From Candidatus Cloacimonadota bacterium (GTDB lineage: Bacteria > Cloacimonadota > Cloacimonadia > Cloacimonadales > TCS61), in the NCBI GenBank assembly GCA_030596265.1, contig JAUVKM010000055.1:1-9709 (forward strand): a stretch of DNA of 9,709 nt, in the 5' to 3' direction. The notes beneath the pieces were generated by a model, which did not search any database, was not told where the DNA came from, and saw only the letters and a list, made by a program, of their open reading frames with translations. Numbering within the stretch: position 1 is the stretch's first letter; every line of letters begins with the position of its first letter. Both the position numbers and the translations under genes were made by a program. Below, in pieces: positions 1 through 7,426 of the stretch.

Positions 1-476
1 TCATCATCCAGTATTTTGCGAAGTTGATAAGTATCTTCAGGTCCGGTAACTCCATACATCAGAATCGGCATTTGTGATAGATTAAACTTCATTACAAGAG
101 GACGAGATACATCATCAGGAAGATAGTCTGCTACCTGATCGATCATGTCACGCAGGTCTTGCGCTGCAAAATCAAGATTGGTTCCCCAATTGAATTCAAC
201 CATGATCAACGAAGCATTTTCCATACTTTCAGATTTTAAATTCTTTATATTTTTCACGGACGCAATTGCTGTTTCCAGTGTTTTTGTTACTGTCTCTTCC
301 ACATCCTGAGAAGATGCGCCATTGTATGGTGTGATTATGGAAATTACCGGATAATCCATATCGGGAAACATTTCCAATCCCAGTTTAGTAAACGAAATCC
401 CACCTAATATCAGGATGAGGATCGTCAGCATAAGTACTGTAACTCTTCTATTTACCGAAAATTCTGCTAATTTCAT
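1..476 (-). CDS. RND-family efflux pump inner-membrane subunit (HAE1/AcrB-like), N-terminal 158 residues, cut by window edge
   Basis: This is the start of a proton-driven RND transporter, the inner-membrane motor of a tripartite efflux pump. The visible protein begins MKLAEFSVNRRVTVLMLTIL, with a first membrane segment at about residues 11-32. The HAE1 hallmarks follow: LEMFPDMDYP, then NGASSQDVEETVTKTLE, an FNWGTNLDFAAQDLRD stretch and PILMYGVTG, all part of the first periplasmic porter loop. Family members are usually about 1000-1050 residues, so most of the gene lies beyond the left edge. The ATG at 476-474 is preceded by GGAG seven bases upstream. It is the last visible gene of the tetR-tolC-adaptor-pump operon, but it is separated from the adaptor by 185 bases of repeat-containing DNA. 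The family call is secure; the substrate (drug, lipid or other) cannot be read from this part. Confidence 0.93.
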   Translation of the reverse strand, partial: MKLAEFSVNRRVTVLMLTILILILGGISFTKLGLEMFPDMDYPVISIITPYNGASSQDVEETVTKTLETAIASVKNIKNLKSESMENASLIMVEFNWGTNLDFAAQDLRDMIDQVADYLPDDVSRPLVMKFNLSQMPILMYGVTGPEDTYQLRKILDD

Positions 477-509
477 ATTTAACTCCGTTTATAACTTTTA
501 ATTAAGTTT

Positions 510-590
510 CGACTCGTAAGGCACAACGAGTCGAGATGACATTTCAATCTCGTTCTATTTCGAGTCGTTGTCCTACGTCCTTACGACTCG
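510..590. repeat. Pair of inverted palindromic repeats between adaptor and RND pump genes
   Basis: Two hairpin-forming units lie here. Unit 1 (510-533) has arms CGACTCGT / ACGAGTCG around an 8-base loop. Unit 2 (561-590) has arms CGAGTCGT / ACGACTCG around a 14-base loop. Read on the opposite strand, unit 2 is a copy of unit 1: both loops begin AAGG and end ACA, and unit 2 carries 6 extra loop bases. The arms differ at one position, C-G in one and G-C in the other, so the stem is preserved. The units can also pair with each other into one long hairpin. They look like a dispersed REP-like element inserted within the operon. They may modulate readthrough or mRNA stability, but that is inference. 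Confidence 0.8.
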
Positions 591-646
591 ATAAGTTATC
601 TCGTTTTTTGCGTCTTTTAGCGCATTTCGTGGGAATTTTTTCAATT

Positions 647-674
647 CCTAATTCCTCATCCCTAATTCCTAATT
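647..674. repeat. Direct repeat of CCTAATTCCT spanning the adaptor stop codon
   Basis: CCTAATTCCT occurs at 647-656 and again at 661-670, a 14-base period, with AATT continuing after the second copy. On the minus strand it reads as AGGAATTAGG units. The stop codon of the adaptor gene (664-662) falls inside the second unit, so the last codons of that gene are made of repeat sequence. A similar run of AGGAAT words occurs at about 7545-7557 upstream of another gene, which suggests a common low-complexity intergenic filler in this genome. Confidence 0.6.
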
Positions 675-1669
675 TCTACCTTATCACCGGCTTGCAAACC
701 AATATTTCCGGAGACAATTACTTCCTCTCCTTCTGCAATACCTTTCTTTACTTCGATCTCATATTCATTCCCAAGACTAAGAGTTACTTCACGTCTTTCT
801 GCAATTCCATTTGCAGCTACAAAAACATAACTCGATTTCAACACGCTTTCTTGAGGTATAATTATAGCGTTTGAAGAAGATTGAGTAATTAAAGCAATCC
901 TTGCAAATTGGTTATGCTTTAATAAATCGGAGTCGTTATTAATTGAAATCTCAATTGAGAATGTTCCGGACATCATTTCAGCTTCAGGAGAAACATACGA
1001 AATAAACCCATAAAATTTTTCATAAGAATTATCAACTGTTATAATAGCTTTTTGTCTTTTCTTGATCTTGTTTATATCTTTATCTGAAACCTGTAATTTA
1101 GCTTTGAATTTATCTGAATTTACAATACGAATAAGGAAAGGGTCCATCATCGAATCAAATTTTTCTCCTTCCTTTTTGTAGATATATGTAACTATTCCGG
1201 AGATAGGAGCTTTCATTTCGATATTATCCAGCATGAATTCGTAGGTAGATTTTACTACGTTGTAACCTGCTTGCACTTCATCAAAAGTTTGTTTATCGAT
1301 AGCATCGCTTTCCAAAAGTTTTTGCATTCGTAAATAATTTTTCTCAGCATTCTCAAATTGAATTCTTGTTTGTTCCAACTGAGTTTGCTCTAGTTTTACC
1401 AATAAATCTCCAACTTTTACATAATCACCTTCTTTTACAAATAACTTCTCAATCTTACCCGACATTGAAGGACTTGCATTAGCAATTGTTTCGGCTTCAA
1501 TTTTTCCTGAGTATTTTAAATATTCGTTGATCTTACCCATTCTTGCCATTACAGTTTTTACGTTACGTTTACCTGCAAATCCATTATCTTCTTCTACAAC
1601 TTTTTTATCCTGGCATCCAGCCGATATTAATAAAACCAGTGATATAAGTATAAATATCTTTCTGTACAT
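662..1669 (-). CDS. RND efflux periplasmic adaptor (membrane fusion protein, HlyD/AcrA family), lipoprotein
   Basis: This 335-residue periplasmic adaptor should link the RND pump to the TolC-like channel. The N-terminus (MYRKIFILISLVLLISAGCQ) is a lipoprotein signal with Cys19 as the lipidation site. The domain order is canonical. The first half of the lipoyl-like barrel is at about 60-95, including the SGKIEKLFVKEGDYVKVGDL stretch. A short coiled-coil hairpin (about 96-148) carries ESDAIDKQTFDEVQ. The second lipoyl half follows with MKAPISGIVTYIYKKEGE (152-169), then a beta-barrel (about 185-265) and a membrane-proximal domain to the end. The start is fixed by GGAGGA just upstream. The ATG overlaps the stop of the tolC-type gene by one base (TAATG), so translation is probably coupled. 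The C-terminal codons and TAG stop lie in a short direct repeat. Confidence 0.93.
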   Translation of the reverse strand: MYRKIFILISLVLLISAGCQDKKVVEEDNGFAGKRNVKTVMARMGKINEYLKYSGKIEAETIANASPSMSGKIEKLFVKEGDYVKVGDLLVKLEQTQLEQTRIQFENAEKNYLRMQKLLESDAIDKQTFDEVQAGYNVVKSTYEFMLDNIEMKAPISGIVTYIYKKEGEKFDSMMDPFLIRIVNSDKFKAKLQVSDKDINKIKKRQKAIITVDNSYEKFYGFISYVSPEAEMMSGTFSIEISINNDSDLLKHNQFARIALITQSSSNAIIIPQESVLKSSYVFVAANGIAERREVTLSLGNEYEIEVKKGIAEGEEVIVSGNIGLQAGDKVEIRN

Positions 1670-3051
1670 TATTCCTCCATCTCGCCTTTATATTTTTTCA
1701 TTTCAAATTTAATTAGTACATAATCATAATAAGATGAGATCAAATTCATCTCGCTGCCAAATAGCATGATCTCTGCATCTAAGAGCTCGCTATTAGTAAC
1801 CATTCCTTGTTCAAATAACTGATTTATTATCTTATGATTTTCTTTAGTAAATTCCAAAGCAATTTTATTATCTTGAATAATCCGAGCATTTGTGATCAAT
1901 CTATTGAAAGTATTCTCTGCGGCAATTAAGTAATTATCTCTGGCATATTCTGTTTGCTTTTTGGTTTTAAGTAATTCATATTTTGCCTGTTTTACTTTAG
2001 AGAAATTGGAACCACTCGTAAATAATGGAACCGAAACGGCAGCTACAAGATTCCAATTATCATCTCCTGAAAAATCAAATTCATCATCACTCTCAATCTG
2101 ATAATCGAATTGTAAATTTAACGAAGGAAGAAAATTTCCCTTTGCCATCCAATAACTCTTCTTCATCATTTTATTTGCCAAGTCAATGCTATTTAATGTG
2201 GGACTTGAAAGTTTTACTTTTTTGAGGAATTCCTGTCTTGCAGTTTTGATCTCTGCTTGCTTCATCCCAGCATAACTATCAATTTCAGTATCATATTTTT
2301 CTAACTGAATCTCAGTTGGAACGTTATCTTCAACTCCTATTAGAGAATTCCAGAAATATAAGATCTCTTCCAGCCCATTTTCAATTTTAAAGTTTGATGT
2401 TTTATCGTTATTCAATCTTACTTTCCATTGTAAGACATCAGATTTCTTTGTTGTTCCAACCTCATAATTCTTCTCCACTTTTTTTAAGTGGGAAATACTG
2501 GAGGATAAACTTTTTTGAGTAAGTTCATGAATATCCTTTAATTTCAAATAGCCAAAATAAGTGGAAGCTACAGCATAAGAAATATCCAATTCTTTATTTT
2601 CTAATGCAATCTCTGCTTGCTGTTTTGCTAAATTTGCCAGTTGATAACCAAGAATTATCTTCCCGCCATTGAATATTGGCTGCTGTACTGTGATATTGTT
2701 TGAATAGGAAGTTTTGTATATCCCTGTTCCCATTGCACCGGCTGAAAATGGAATAAAATTTCCCGTTGGCATCCCAATCTGATCTAATACAGGAATTTGA
2801 AAAACCTGCATAGTCTCATCATAAGTTTCATCATCAATACGAACTATTGCAGAATTGAAAGAAACTCGCGGCAGAAAATTTGAGAATGCATCGAATTTTC
2901 CCCAATTGGCAGATTTCAAAGAATATTCTGCAGCCTGGATTTCCTTGTTATTCACCTTAGCTAGTTTTATGCTTTCATCAAGATCGATCTCTACTGTATA
3001 GATTGTAGAAAGCAATAATAATGTAAGCAATAGTAAAATTAATTTCTTCAT
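1669..3051 (-). CDS. TolC-family outer-membrane efflux channel
   Basis: This 460-residue protein is the predicted outer-membrane exit duct of the pump. It has a signal peptide (MKKLILLLLTLLLLSTIY, to about residue 20) and the two-fold internal repeat of the OEP family. Each half has a helix with an 'FLP' turn leading into beta strands (about 59-61 and 308-310), and each has a matching helical motif (NYEVGTTKKSDVLQWKVRL near 195-213; FEQGMVTNSELLDAEIML near 415-432). QQPIFNGGK at about 123-131 is also typical. I chose the ATG at 3051-3049, with GAGG five bases upstream. A GTG two codons earlier overlaps that ribosome-binding site and is less likely. The gene starts 21 bases after the tetR stop and overlaps the adaptor start by one base, so it sits in the middle of the operon. 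The usual family length is about 400-500 residues, so it looks intact. Confidence 0.93.
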   Translation of the reverse strand: MKKLILLLLTLLLLSTIYTVEIDLDESIKLAKVNNKEIQAAEYSLKSANWGKFDAFSNFLPRVSFNSAIVRIDDETYDETMQVFQIPVLDQIGMPTGNFIPFSAGAMGTGIYKTSYSNNITVQQPIFNGGKIILGYQLANLAKQQAEIALENKELDISYAVASTYFGYLKLKDIHELTQKSLSSSISHLKKVEKNYEVGTTKKSDVLQWKVRLNNDKTSNFKIENGLEEILYFWNSLIGVEDNVPTEIQLEKYDTEIDSYAGMKQAEIKTARQEFLKKVKLSSPTLNSIDLANKMMKKSYWMAKGNFLPSLNLQFDYQIESDDEFDFSGDDNWNLVAAVSVPLFTSGSNFSKVKQAKYELLKTKKQTEYARDNYLIAAENTFNRLITNARIIQDNKIALEFTKENHKIINQLFEQGMVTNSELLDAEIMLFGSEMNLISSYYDYVLIKFEMKKYKGEMEE

Positions 3052-3072
3052 ATTCACCTCGTTTATATTTAT

Positions 3073-3681
3073 TTATTCTTCATTTTCTGTTGATATACTC
3101 TTCCAGAGATTTTTAAATATTTTTTCACCCTTTTCTTTTAGGTCGATTCCATCTGTCATAATGTGATACATCATCGTACCTTCTGCCAGTGCGTTAATCA
3201 TAAAGCCTAATGTTTCACAGTCAATATTATCTTTGATCTGTCCTTCTTGTTGAGCTTTCTTTATGATCTCTACTAAAATTTCCTGGTTTTTCAAATGCAT
3301 TTCCCCATGTTTTTCTCGAATTTGTGGAAATTTGATAAACGCATTCGTCATCAGCATATAGAAATTATTTACATCAATATTTTCCGAACCTGTAATGGCA
3401 CCAAGCACTTCTGAAATATTAGATAGTGATCCAAAATATATCTGTAAAATCTGTTTTAAATTTGTTGATCCTGAATACATTGATCTTTCAAATTCTTCAA
3501 ATCTTTCAAAAAGATAATCTATTGCTTCAATAAAAAGTTCCTCTTTATTCTTAAAGTGATGATAAATTCCGCCTTTAGTTATTTTGCATTCACGGACTAC
3601 ATCGCTAATTGATGTAGCAGCGTAACCTTTCTGCAAAAAAATTTTAAGTGCCGCTAAACTTATCTTATCCTTTGAATTCAT
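3073..3681 (-). CDS. TetR/AcrR-family transcriptional repressor of the efflux operon
   Basis: This 202-residue regulator has an N-terminal TetR DNA-binding domain. Residues 7-50 hold the three-helix bundle, with SISDVVRECKITKGGIYHHF as the helix-turn-helix and KNKEELFIEAI following, all strongly conserved in the family. The remaining C-terminal part is the variable ligand-binding and dimerisation domain, which gives no clue to the inducer. The ATG at 3681-3679 is chosen because GGAGG lies four bases upstream. The frame stays open to 3744, but that extension would translate the promoter and operator. It is the first gene of the operon, ahead of the channel, adaptor and pump. With an operator at its own promoter it most likely represses itself and the pump until a pump substrate binds. 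The function as repressor of this operon is inference from position; the family is clear. Confidence 0.92.
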   Translation of the reverse strand: MNSKDKISLAALKIFLQKGYAATSISDVVRECKITKGGIYHHFKNKEELFIEAIDYLFERFEEFERSMYSGSTNLKQILQIYFGSLSNISEVLGAITGSENIDVNNFYMLMTNAFIKFPQIREKHGEMHLKNQEILVEIIKKAQQEGQIKDNIDCETLGFMINALAEGTMMYHIMTDGIDLKEKGEKIFKNLWKSISTENEE

Positions 3682-3698
3682 CACACCTCCACTTAAAA

Positions 3699-3712
3699 AC
3701 CGACCGTTCGGT
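3699..3712. promoter_or_regulatory. TetR-type operator ACCGA-N4-TCGGT
   Basis: The plus strand reads ACCGACCGTTCGGT: perfect 5-bp inverted arms ACCGA (3699-3703) and TCGGT (3708-3712) around 4 bases. This is the style of half-site used by many TetR-family repressors. It lies between the -10 element (3716-3721) and the tetR ribosome-binding site, across the expected transcription start, which is where a bound repressor would block initiation. It is the only such palindrome I noticed in the window. Confidence 0.75.
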
Positions 3713-3715
3713 ATG

Positions 3716-3744
3716 TATAAAATTTTTGAAGTGATTTCTGTCAA
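3716..3744 (-). promoter_or_regulatory. Promoter of the tetR-tolC-adaptor-RND operon
   Basis: On the minus strand a perfect -35 TTGACA (3744-3739) is followed after exactly 17 bases by TTTATA (3721-3716) as the -10. The predicted start site is near 3709, inside the TetR operator. An A-rich run lies upstream of the -35. The position, 35-65 bases ahead of the tetR ATG, and the overlap with the operator support a self-repressed operon promoter. Confidence 0.75.
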
Positions 3745-3818
3745 TTATTTTTTTTTTGGAAATGAAAATGAGTTAAAAAACCTGTGTTCTTACTCCGCTG
3801 TCGCTTTGCTCTCGTGAA

Positions 3819-3841
3819 GTCAAGTCCAACTTTGCGAAGGT
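3819..3841. repeat. Short copy of the 'TTGCGAAGGT' intergenic repeat family
   Basis: GTCAAGTCCAAC followed by TTTGCGAAGGT lies between the peptidase stop and the tetR promoter. The words GTCAAGT, AGTCCAAC and TTGCGAAGGT all recur, with an insertion between the first two, in the inverted repeat at 7427-7493. It looks like a shortened copy of that element. No clean terminator hairpin is visible between the peptidase stop (3855) and the operon promoter. Confidence 0.55.
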
Positions 3842-3854
3842 AACGTATAACTTA

Positions 3855-4925
3855 TTATTTCAGTATTTCTTTTAACTTTTTCTCATCCAATTTTTCTACA
3901 ATTTTCTCAAGTAATTTAATAAGTTCATCAAAATCATCTATTGAGGAAATACAATTATGGCTATGAGCATAACGAACCGGTACACCAAACACAATAGTAG
4001 GAATTCCTCGGTTCGCCACATGCAATTGTCTGCCATCAGTTCCGCCACCTTTGCGTACTGTTAATTGGATTTTAATATCATTATTCTTTGCACATTCAAT
4101 TATAAAATCTTTCAATTCACTTTTCACGATCATTGTAGGATCGAATAAGCGGACATGAGCACCTTTGCCAACTCCTGTTTGTGATGTATAAGAAATTCCC
4201 GGGATATCATCTGCCGGAGCACCTTCTAAAACTACGCAAATATCAGCATCGGTATAATTTGCAATTGTTCTTGCTCCGCGAGTTCCAACTTCTTCCTGCA
4301 CACTTCCAACACAATAAACTGTGTTCGGATGTTCTTTCTTTGCCAATATCTTCCCTATCTCGATAACTGCGGCGATTCCTGCTCTGTCATCAAATGCTTT
4401 AGAGAACATGCGTCTATTCTTCTCACTATAATGAAAATTAGTTACCGGAACGATTTGGTCACCTAGTTGAATTCCAAAGTTTTTTTCAACATCTTCTTTT
4501 GAGGTTGCTCCAATATCTACGAACATATTATTAATTTCTGGCTTAATATCTTGCCTGTTTTTCAGGAAATGAACAGGAACAGCACCAATGATCCCGGGAT
4601 ATTTTTCTCCTTTAGAATTAATCACCTCAACTGGAGAAGAAAGTAGTGTATTAGGATTCCAACCACCGATATTTTGAAGCTTAATAAATCCTGTAGTTAA
4701 TATATCAGCAACTATGAAGCCGATCTCATCCATATGCGCCACGAACATGATCTTCGGATTTTTACTGCTGCCTTTATATTCAAAGGTGACTGAGCCCATA
4801 TTGTCTTTATTAAAAGATACATAATCCTTCAATTCATCTTTCATTATTTCAGCAATTTTATTTTCACTACCGGAAATCCCTGATTCAAGAGTTAGCTTTT
4901 TTAGTAATTCAATTCTATCGGTCAT
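3855..4925 (-). CDS. M42-family metallo-aminopeptidase (TET/FrvX/YpdE-like)
   Basis: This 356-residue cytoplasmic peptidase of family M42 probably removes N-terminal residues from short peptides and acts as a large homo-oligomer, as in the TET enzymes. The two-metal site can be traced: His64 in AHMDEIGF, the Asp pair at 179-180 in AFDDRAG, Glu211-Glu212 in QEEVGTRG (catalytic base and metal ligand), Glu234 in VVLEGAPADD where many relatives have Asp, and His321 in RYAHSHN. The GGGTDG motif (293-298) is also typical. Length matches the family (about 340-370). GGAGAGG five bases before the ATG fixes the start. It is flanked by repeats and appears to be a single-gene unit, unrelated to the efflux operon downstream. 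Residue preference (acidic, hydrophobic or other) cannot be told from sequence alone. The use of endoglucanase names for this family is historical. Confidence 0.93.
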   Translation of the reverse strand: MTDRIELLKKLTLESGISGSENKIAEIMKDELKDYVSFNKDNMGSVTFEYKGSSKNPKIMFVAHMDEIGFIVADILTTGFIKLQNIGGWNPNTLLSSPVEVINSKGEKYPGIIGAVPVHFLKNRQDIKPEINNMFVDIGATSKEDVEKNFGIQLGDQIVPVTNFHYSEKNRRMFSKAFDDRAGIAAVIEIGKILAKKEHPNTVYCVGSVQEEVGTRGARTIANYTDADICVVLEGAPADDIPGISYTSQTGVGKGAHVRLFDPTMIVKSELKDFIIECAKNNDIKIQLTVRKGGGTDGRQLHVANRGIPTIVFGVPVRYAHSHNCISSIDDFDELIKLLEKIVEKLDEKKLKEILK

Positions 4926-5091
4926 TTTATCCTCTCCAAATATTACTTTTTTTTAAGGATTTATTTGTGGTGATGATTGTCAAATTGTTTTATTTTGACT
5001 AAAAATTATCAATCCAATCTTTATTATTAATAATTGGTATATTACCTGTTCTTCGTGAAAGAGGGAATATCGTTTTTCTAATTACATTGTC

Positions 5092-5147
5092 CCCACAACT
5101 AAAGTTGTGGGCTACATTTTTTATTGTACCGCAACGTTGCACGTTGC
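5092..5147. repeat. Two adjacent short palindromes just downstream of the secreted-protein gene
   Basis: CCCACAACT and AGTTGTGGG (5092-5100 / 5103-5111) form one hairpin. GCAACG and CGTTGC (5131-5136 / 5142-5147) form a second with a 5-base loop. They lie within 75 bases of the stop at 5166. Neither is followed by a T-run on the minus strand, so they are poor rho-independent terminators for the gene above. On the plus strand the first is followed by a T-rich stretch, but no plus-strand gene precedes it. The pattern looks like dispersed palindromic repeats. The remaining bases to 4926 hold only the peptidase leader. Confidence 0.7.
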
Positions 5148-5165
5148 GTTTATCATTGACGTACG

Positions 5166-7397
5166 CTACTTCAACAACAAACATTTCTTACTGGCAATTG
5201 CTTTGCCATCTACTTTCAACTGATACATATAAACACCTGATGAAACAGGTTTATTGTTTTCATCTGTTCCGTCCCACACCACCGAGTGCTGTCCTGCCGA
5301 GAACTGATTGGCTGAATTGCTGACAAGCTGTTTCACCTTCTGCCCTTTGATATTATAAATTGTCAACTCAGTGTCCTCCGTGATCTCCGTGGTTAAAGAA
5401 AACAAAATAGTTGTTTCAGGGTTGAAGGGATTAGGATAGTTGGAAAGTGTAATTTCTGGTATAGGAAGTTCATCTTCTGTAGAACTGGGCACATAAGTAT
5501 ATTCGAATAATCCTATATTACCCATCTCTATAGTTAATAAATAATTAATCCCTTCATGCTCGATTAATTCAACGTTGTAAATATAATTTAAACCATTGAA
5601 TATTGCCAAAGGATCTGAAATTGAAGAATTATGTTCATAAACTGATATTATATGCCAATACTGAGAAAATAATAAGTTATCTCGAATAAAAATCCTTGAA
5701 CCGAATTGAGGAATAAAATAAAGAATAGGATTCAATGGATCTTCCAAATGAAAAACTCTACCTGGTTCGTATTGATCTAGACCAAACGAGATTAGGTAGT
5801 CCTCTTGATTATCTAAATACTCAACATTTGAAAAACTAATAAATTCATTAGCTATGTATGGTTCATTTTCTTCGATACCATCTAATATCAATAAGTTAAA
5901 CGGGTAATCTCCAATTGTAATATAAGCTGTGGAGTTAATTACTTCTAAATCTCTAGGAGTAGAAGGTAGATCATATTCAAATACTTCAACAGGTTCCCCC
6001 TGTTCCGAAATATCAAATTTCCAAAATTTGTTTGTTTGCTGATTACACAGGTAAAAAGAAAATGGATCAGTTTCATCAATGGAACAATAAGTAGCACTAA
6101 AACCATAATCATCGAGCGGGAGAGTATTTTTCAGTTCCGGGTTTTCCGGATCTGTTATATCATAGATATCTAAAGTATATTCTTCGTAATCTGTTAAAAT
6201 TATCCAACCACCTGTTTTGTGAGCCATTCGGTAATATTTATCATCGAACCATGATCCCTGATCAATAGGTTCCAAGGGATTCTGTACATCAAAGAGTTGA
6301 TACCCCCCGGGGAGAGAACCTGCAAAAATTTTATCCTGGTACATATCACCGAGGAAAAATCTTTTATGATCATAATAGCTATTTAAATTTTCAATAGTAT
6401 TATTTTCAATCCTGTAGTGCATAGTCCCTTCGGTAACGGTTCCTACATATAAATTGTTTTCATAAGAATCACAAGCTTGCCCACCCCAATAATAGTGAAA
6501 ATCCAATGTATCAACCAGAATTGGATTTAAAATATCAGATATATCAAGTAGTCTTATGAAATCAGAAGTAAATATTATAACATTCTCATTCATAATACCA
6601 TATTGATAATTTCCATACATAAATATATTAGCCGGCAAAGTATAACGGGAAAGATACTGCCAGTTTGTAACATCGCTTATATCCCAAAATGTAATATTTT
6701 TAAAGTTTACCGCTGCCAATAATGTATCATTCATTACCTTGTAATGTTCATAATTATAATTACCATCAGAATAAGCGGAAACATCGGTCGTACCGATCAA
6801 TACAAAGTTGCCATGTGGAATATAATGTTTGATGTACAATATAGATCCTTCCTGGCATACTAGCAGGCTGTCATTTACTTTATCGTAAAAATAATCTTCA
6901 ACTGCCTGACCCAGATATCCCATTTCTGGCAAGCTGTAAGATTTGTAAAAAATATTCCAATAACTACTCGTTTGAACTACTAAATTGTTATCTAAAATCT
7001 TTAACCTAAGATATCCATAATTATCGTATTCTATTTGATCGATGATCTCAGGATCGGATGTATTACTTATGTCAATTCTATATATTCTGCCGGGATAACC
7101 TTCTACAGCATATCCCCTGGATGCAATATAACAATTCTGTTCATATATGACCATACTGGTGGGACTAGGAATAGTTACAATCGAGAGCTTTGTTAGGCTG
7201 TCATCTTCATTTATTTCATATATCTCCAGTCCGTTCAGGTTAAGGAAAAAAAGATGATTATCTATTATTTGTATAGCTTCAGGTGATTTGAACTCCTGTG
7301 CATAGGCAATTTCACCTATTTTATCTATCTGAAATTCCTGTGCAGTGAGATATGAGAAGATTATTGAAACCAATATTATGAATATTACTTTTTTCAT
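5166..7397 (-). CDS. Secreted beta-propeller-like (LVIVD-type) protein with Por/T9SS-type C-terminal sorting domain
   Basis: This 743-residue exported protein has a clear signal peptide (MKKVIFIILVSIIFSYLTA, cut before QEF). The body is a series of units that end in a 'DIS/DIT..NP' turn: DISNTSDPEIIDQ, DISDILNPILVDT, DVQNPLEPIDQ, DITDPENPELKNT, DISEQGEPVEVF and LEDPLNPILYF. This is the LVIVD-type repeat expected to fold as an extracellular beta-propeller. From about residue 651 it has LSNYPNPFNPETTI, then TIYNIKGQKVKQL and SSGVYMYQLKVDGK, ending KKCLLLK. That is the FlgD-like / Por secretion tail which usually sends proteins to the cell surface through a type IX-like system. No enzyme motif is visible, so a surface binding or structural role is only a guess. 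AAGGAGTC lies upstream of the ATG. It is not tightly linked to either neighbour. Confidence 0.85.
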   Translation of the reverse strand: MKKVIFIILVSIIFSYLTAQEFQIDKIGEIAYAQEFKSPEAIQIIDNHLFFLNLNGLEIYEINEDDSLTKLSIVTIPSPTSMVIYEQNCYIASRGYAVEGYPGRIYRIDISNTSDPEIIDQIEYDNYGYLRLKILDNNLVVQTSSYWNIFYKSYSLPEMGYLGQAVEDYFYDKVNDSLLVCQEGSILYIKHYIPHGNFVLIGTTDVSAYSDGNYNYEHYKVMNDTLLAAVNFKNITFWDISDVTNWQYLSRYTLPANIFMYGNYQYGIMNENVIIFTSDFIRLLDISDILNPILVDTLDFHYYWGGQACDSYENNLYVGTVTEGTMHYRIENNTIENLNSYYDHKRFFLGDMYQDKIFAGSLPGGYQLFDVQNPLEPIDQGSWFDDKYYRMAHKTGGWIILTDYEEYTLDIYDITDPENPELKNTLPLDDYGFSATYCSIDETDPFSFYLCNQQTNKFWKFDISEQGEPVEVFEYDLPSTPRDLEVINSTAYITIGDYPFNLLILDGIEENEPYIANEFISFSNVEYLDNQEDYLISFGLDQYEPGRVFHLEDPLNPILYFIPQFGSRIFIRDNLLFSQYWHIISVYEHNSSISDPLAIFNGLNYIYNVELIEHEGINYLLTIEMGNIGLFEYTYVPSSTEDELPIPEITLSNYPNPFNPETTILFSLTTEITEDTELTIYNIKGQKVKQLVSNSANQFSAGQHSVVWDGTDENNKPVSSGVYMYQLKVDGKAIASKKCLLLK

Positions 7398-7426
7398 TTT
7401 TGACTCCTTGAATGAATTATTAAAAT

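Noticed and set aside
3682..3744. N-terminal extension of the TetR protein by 21 residues to a start at 3744
   Set aside because: The extension would translate the operator and -10 region, has no ribosome-binding site, and precedes the normal start of a TetR domain. The ATG at 3681 has GGAGG at good spacing.
4978..4983. TTGACA (minus strand) as the -35 of the M42 peptidase promoter
   Set aside because: The hexamer is perfect but no -10-like sequence lies 16-18 bases downstream (AATCCT/ATCCTT). The nearest candidate, TAAATC, is only 14 bases away.
5092..5111. CCCACAACT/AGTTGTGGG hairpin as terminator of the secreted-protein gene
   Set aside because: On the minus strand it is followed by GACAATG, not a T-run. 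The T-rich side faces the strand without a gene.
4999..5184. Minus-strand 61-residue frame overlapping the end of the secreted-protein gene
   Set aside because: Its sequence comes from the two palindromes and the sorting-domain end in another frame, and no ribosome-binding site is present.
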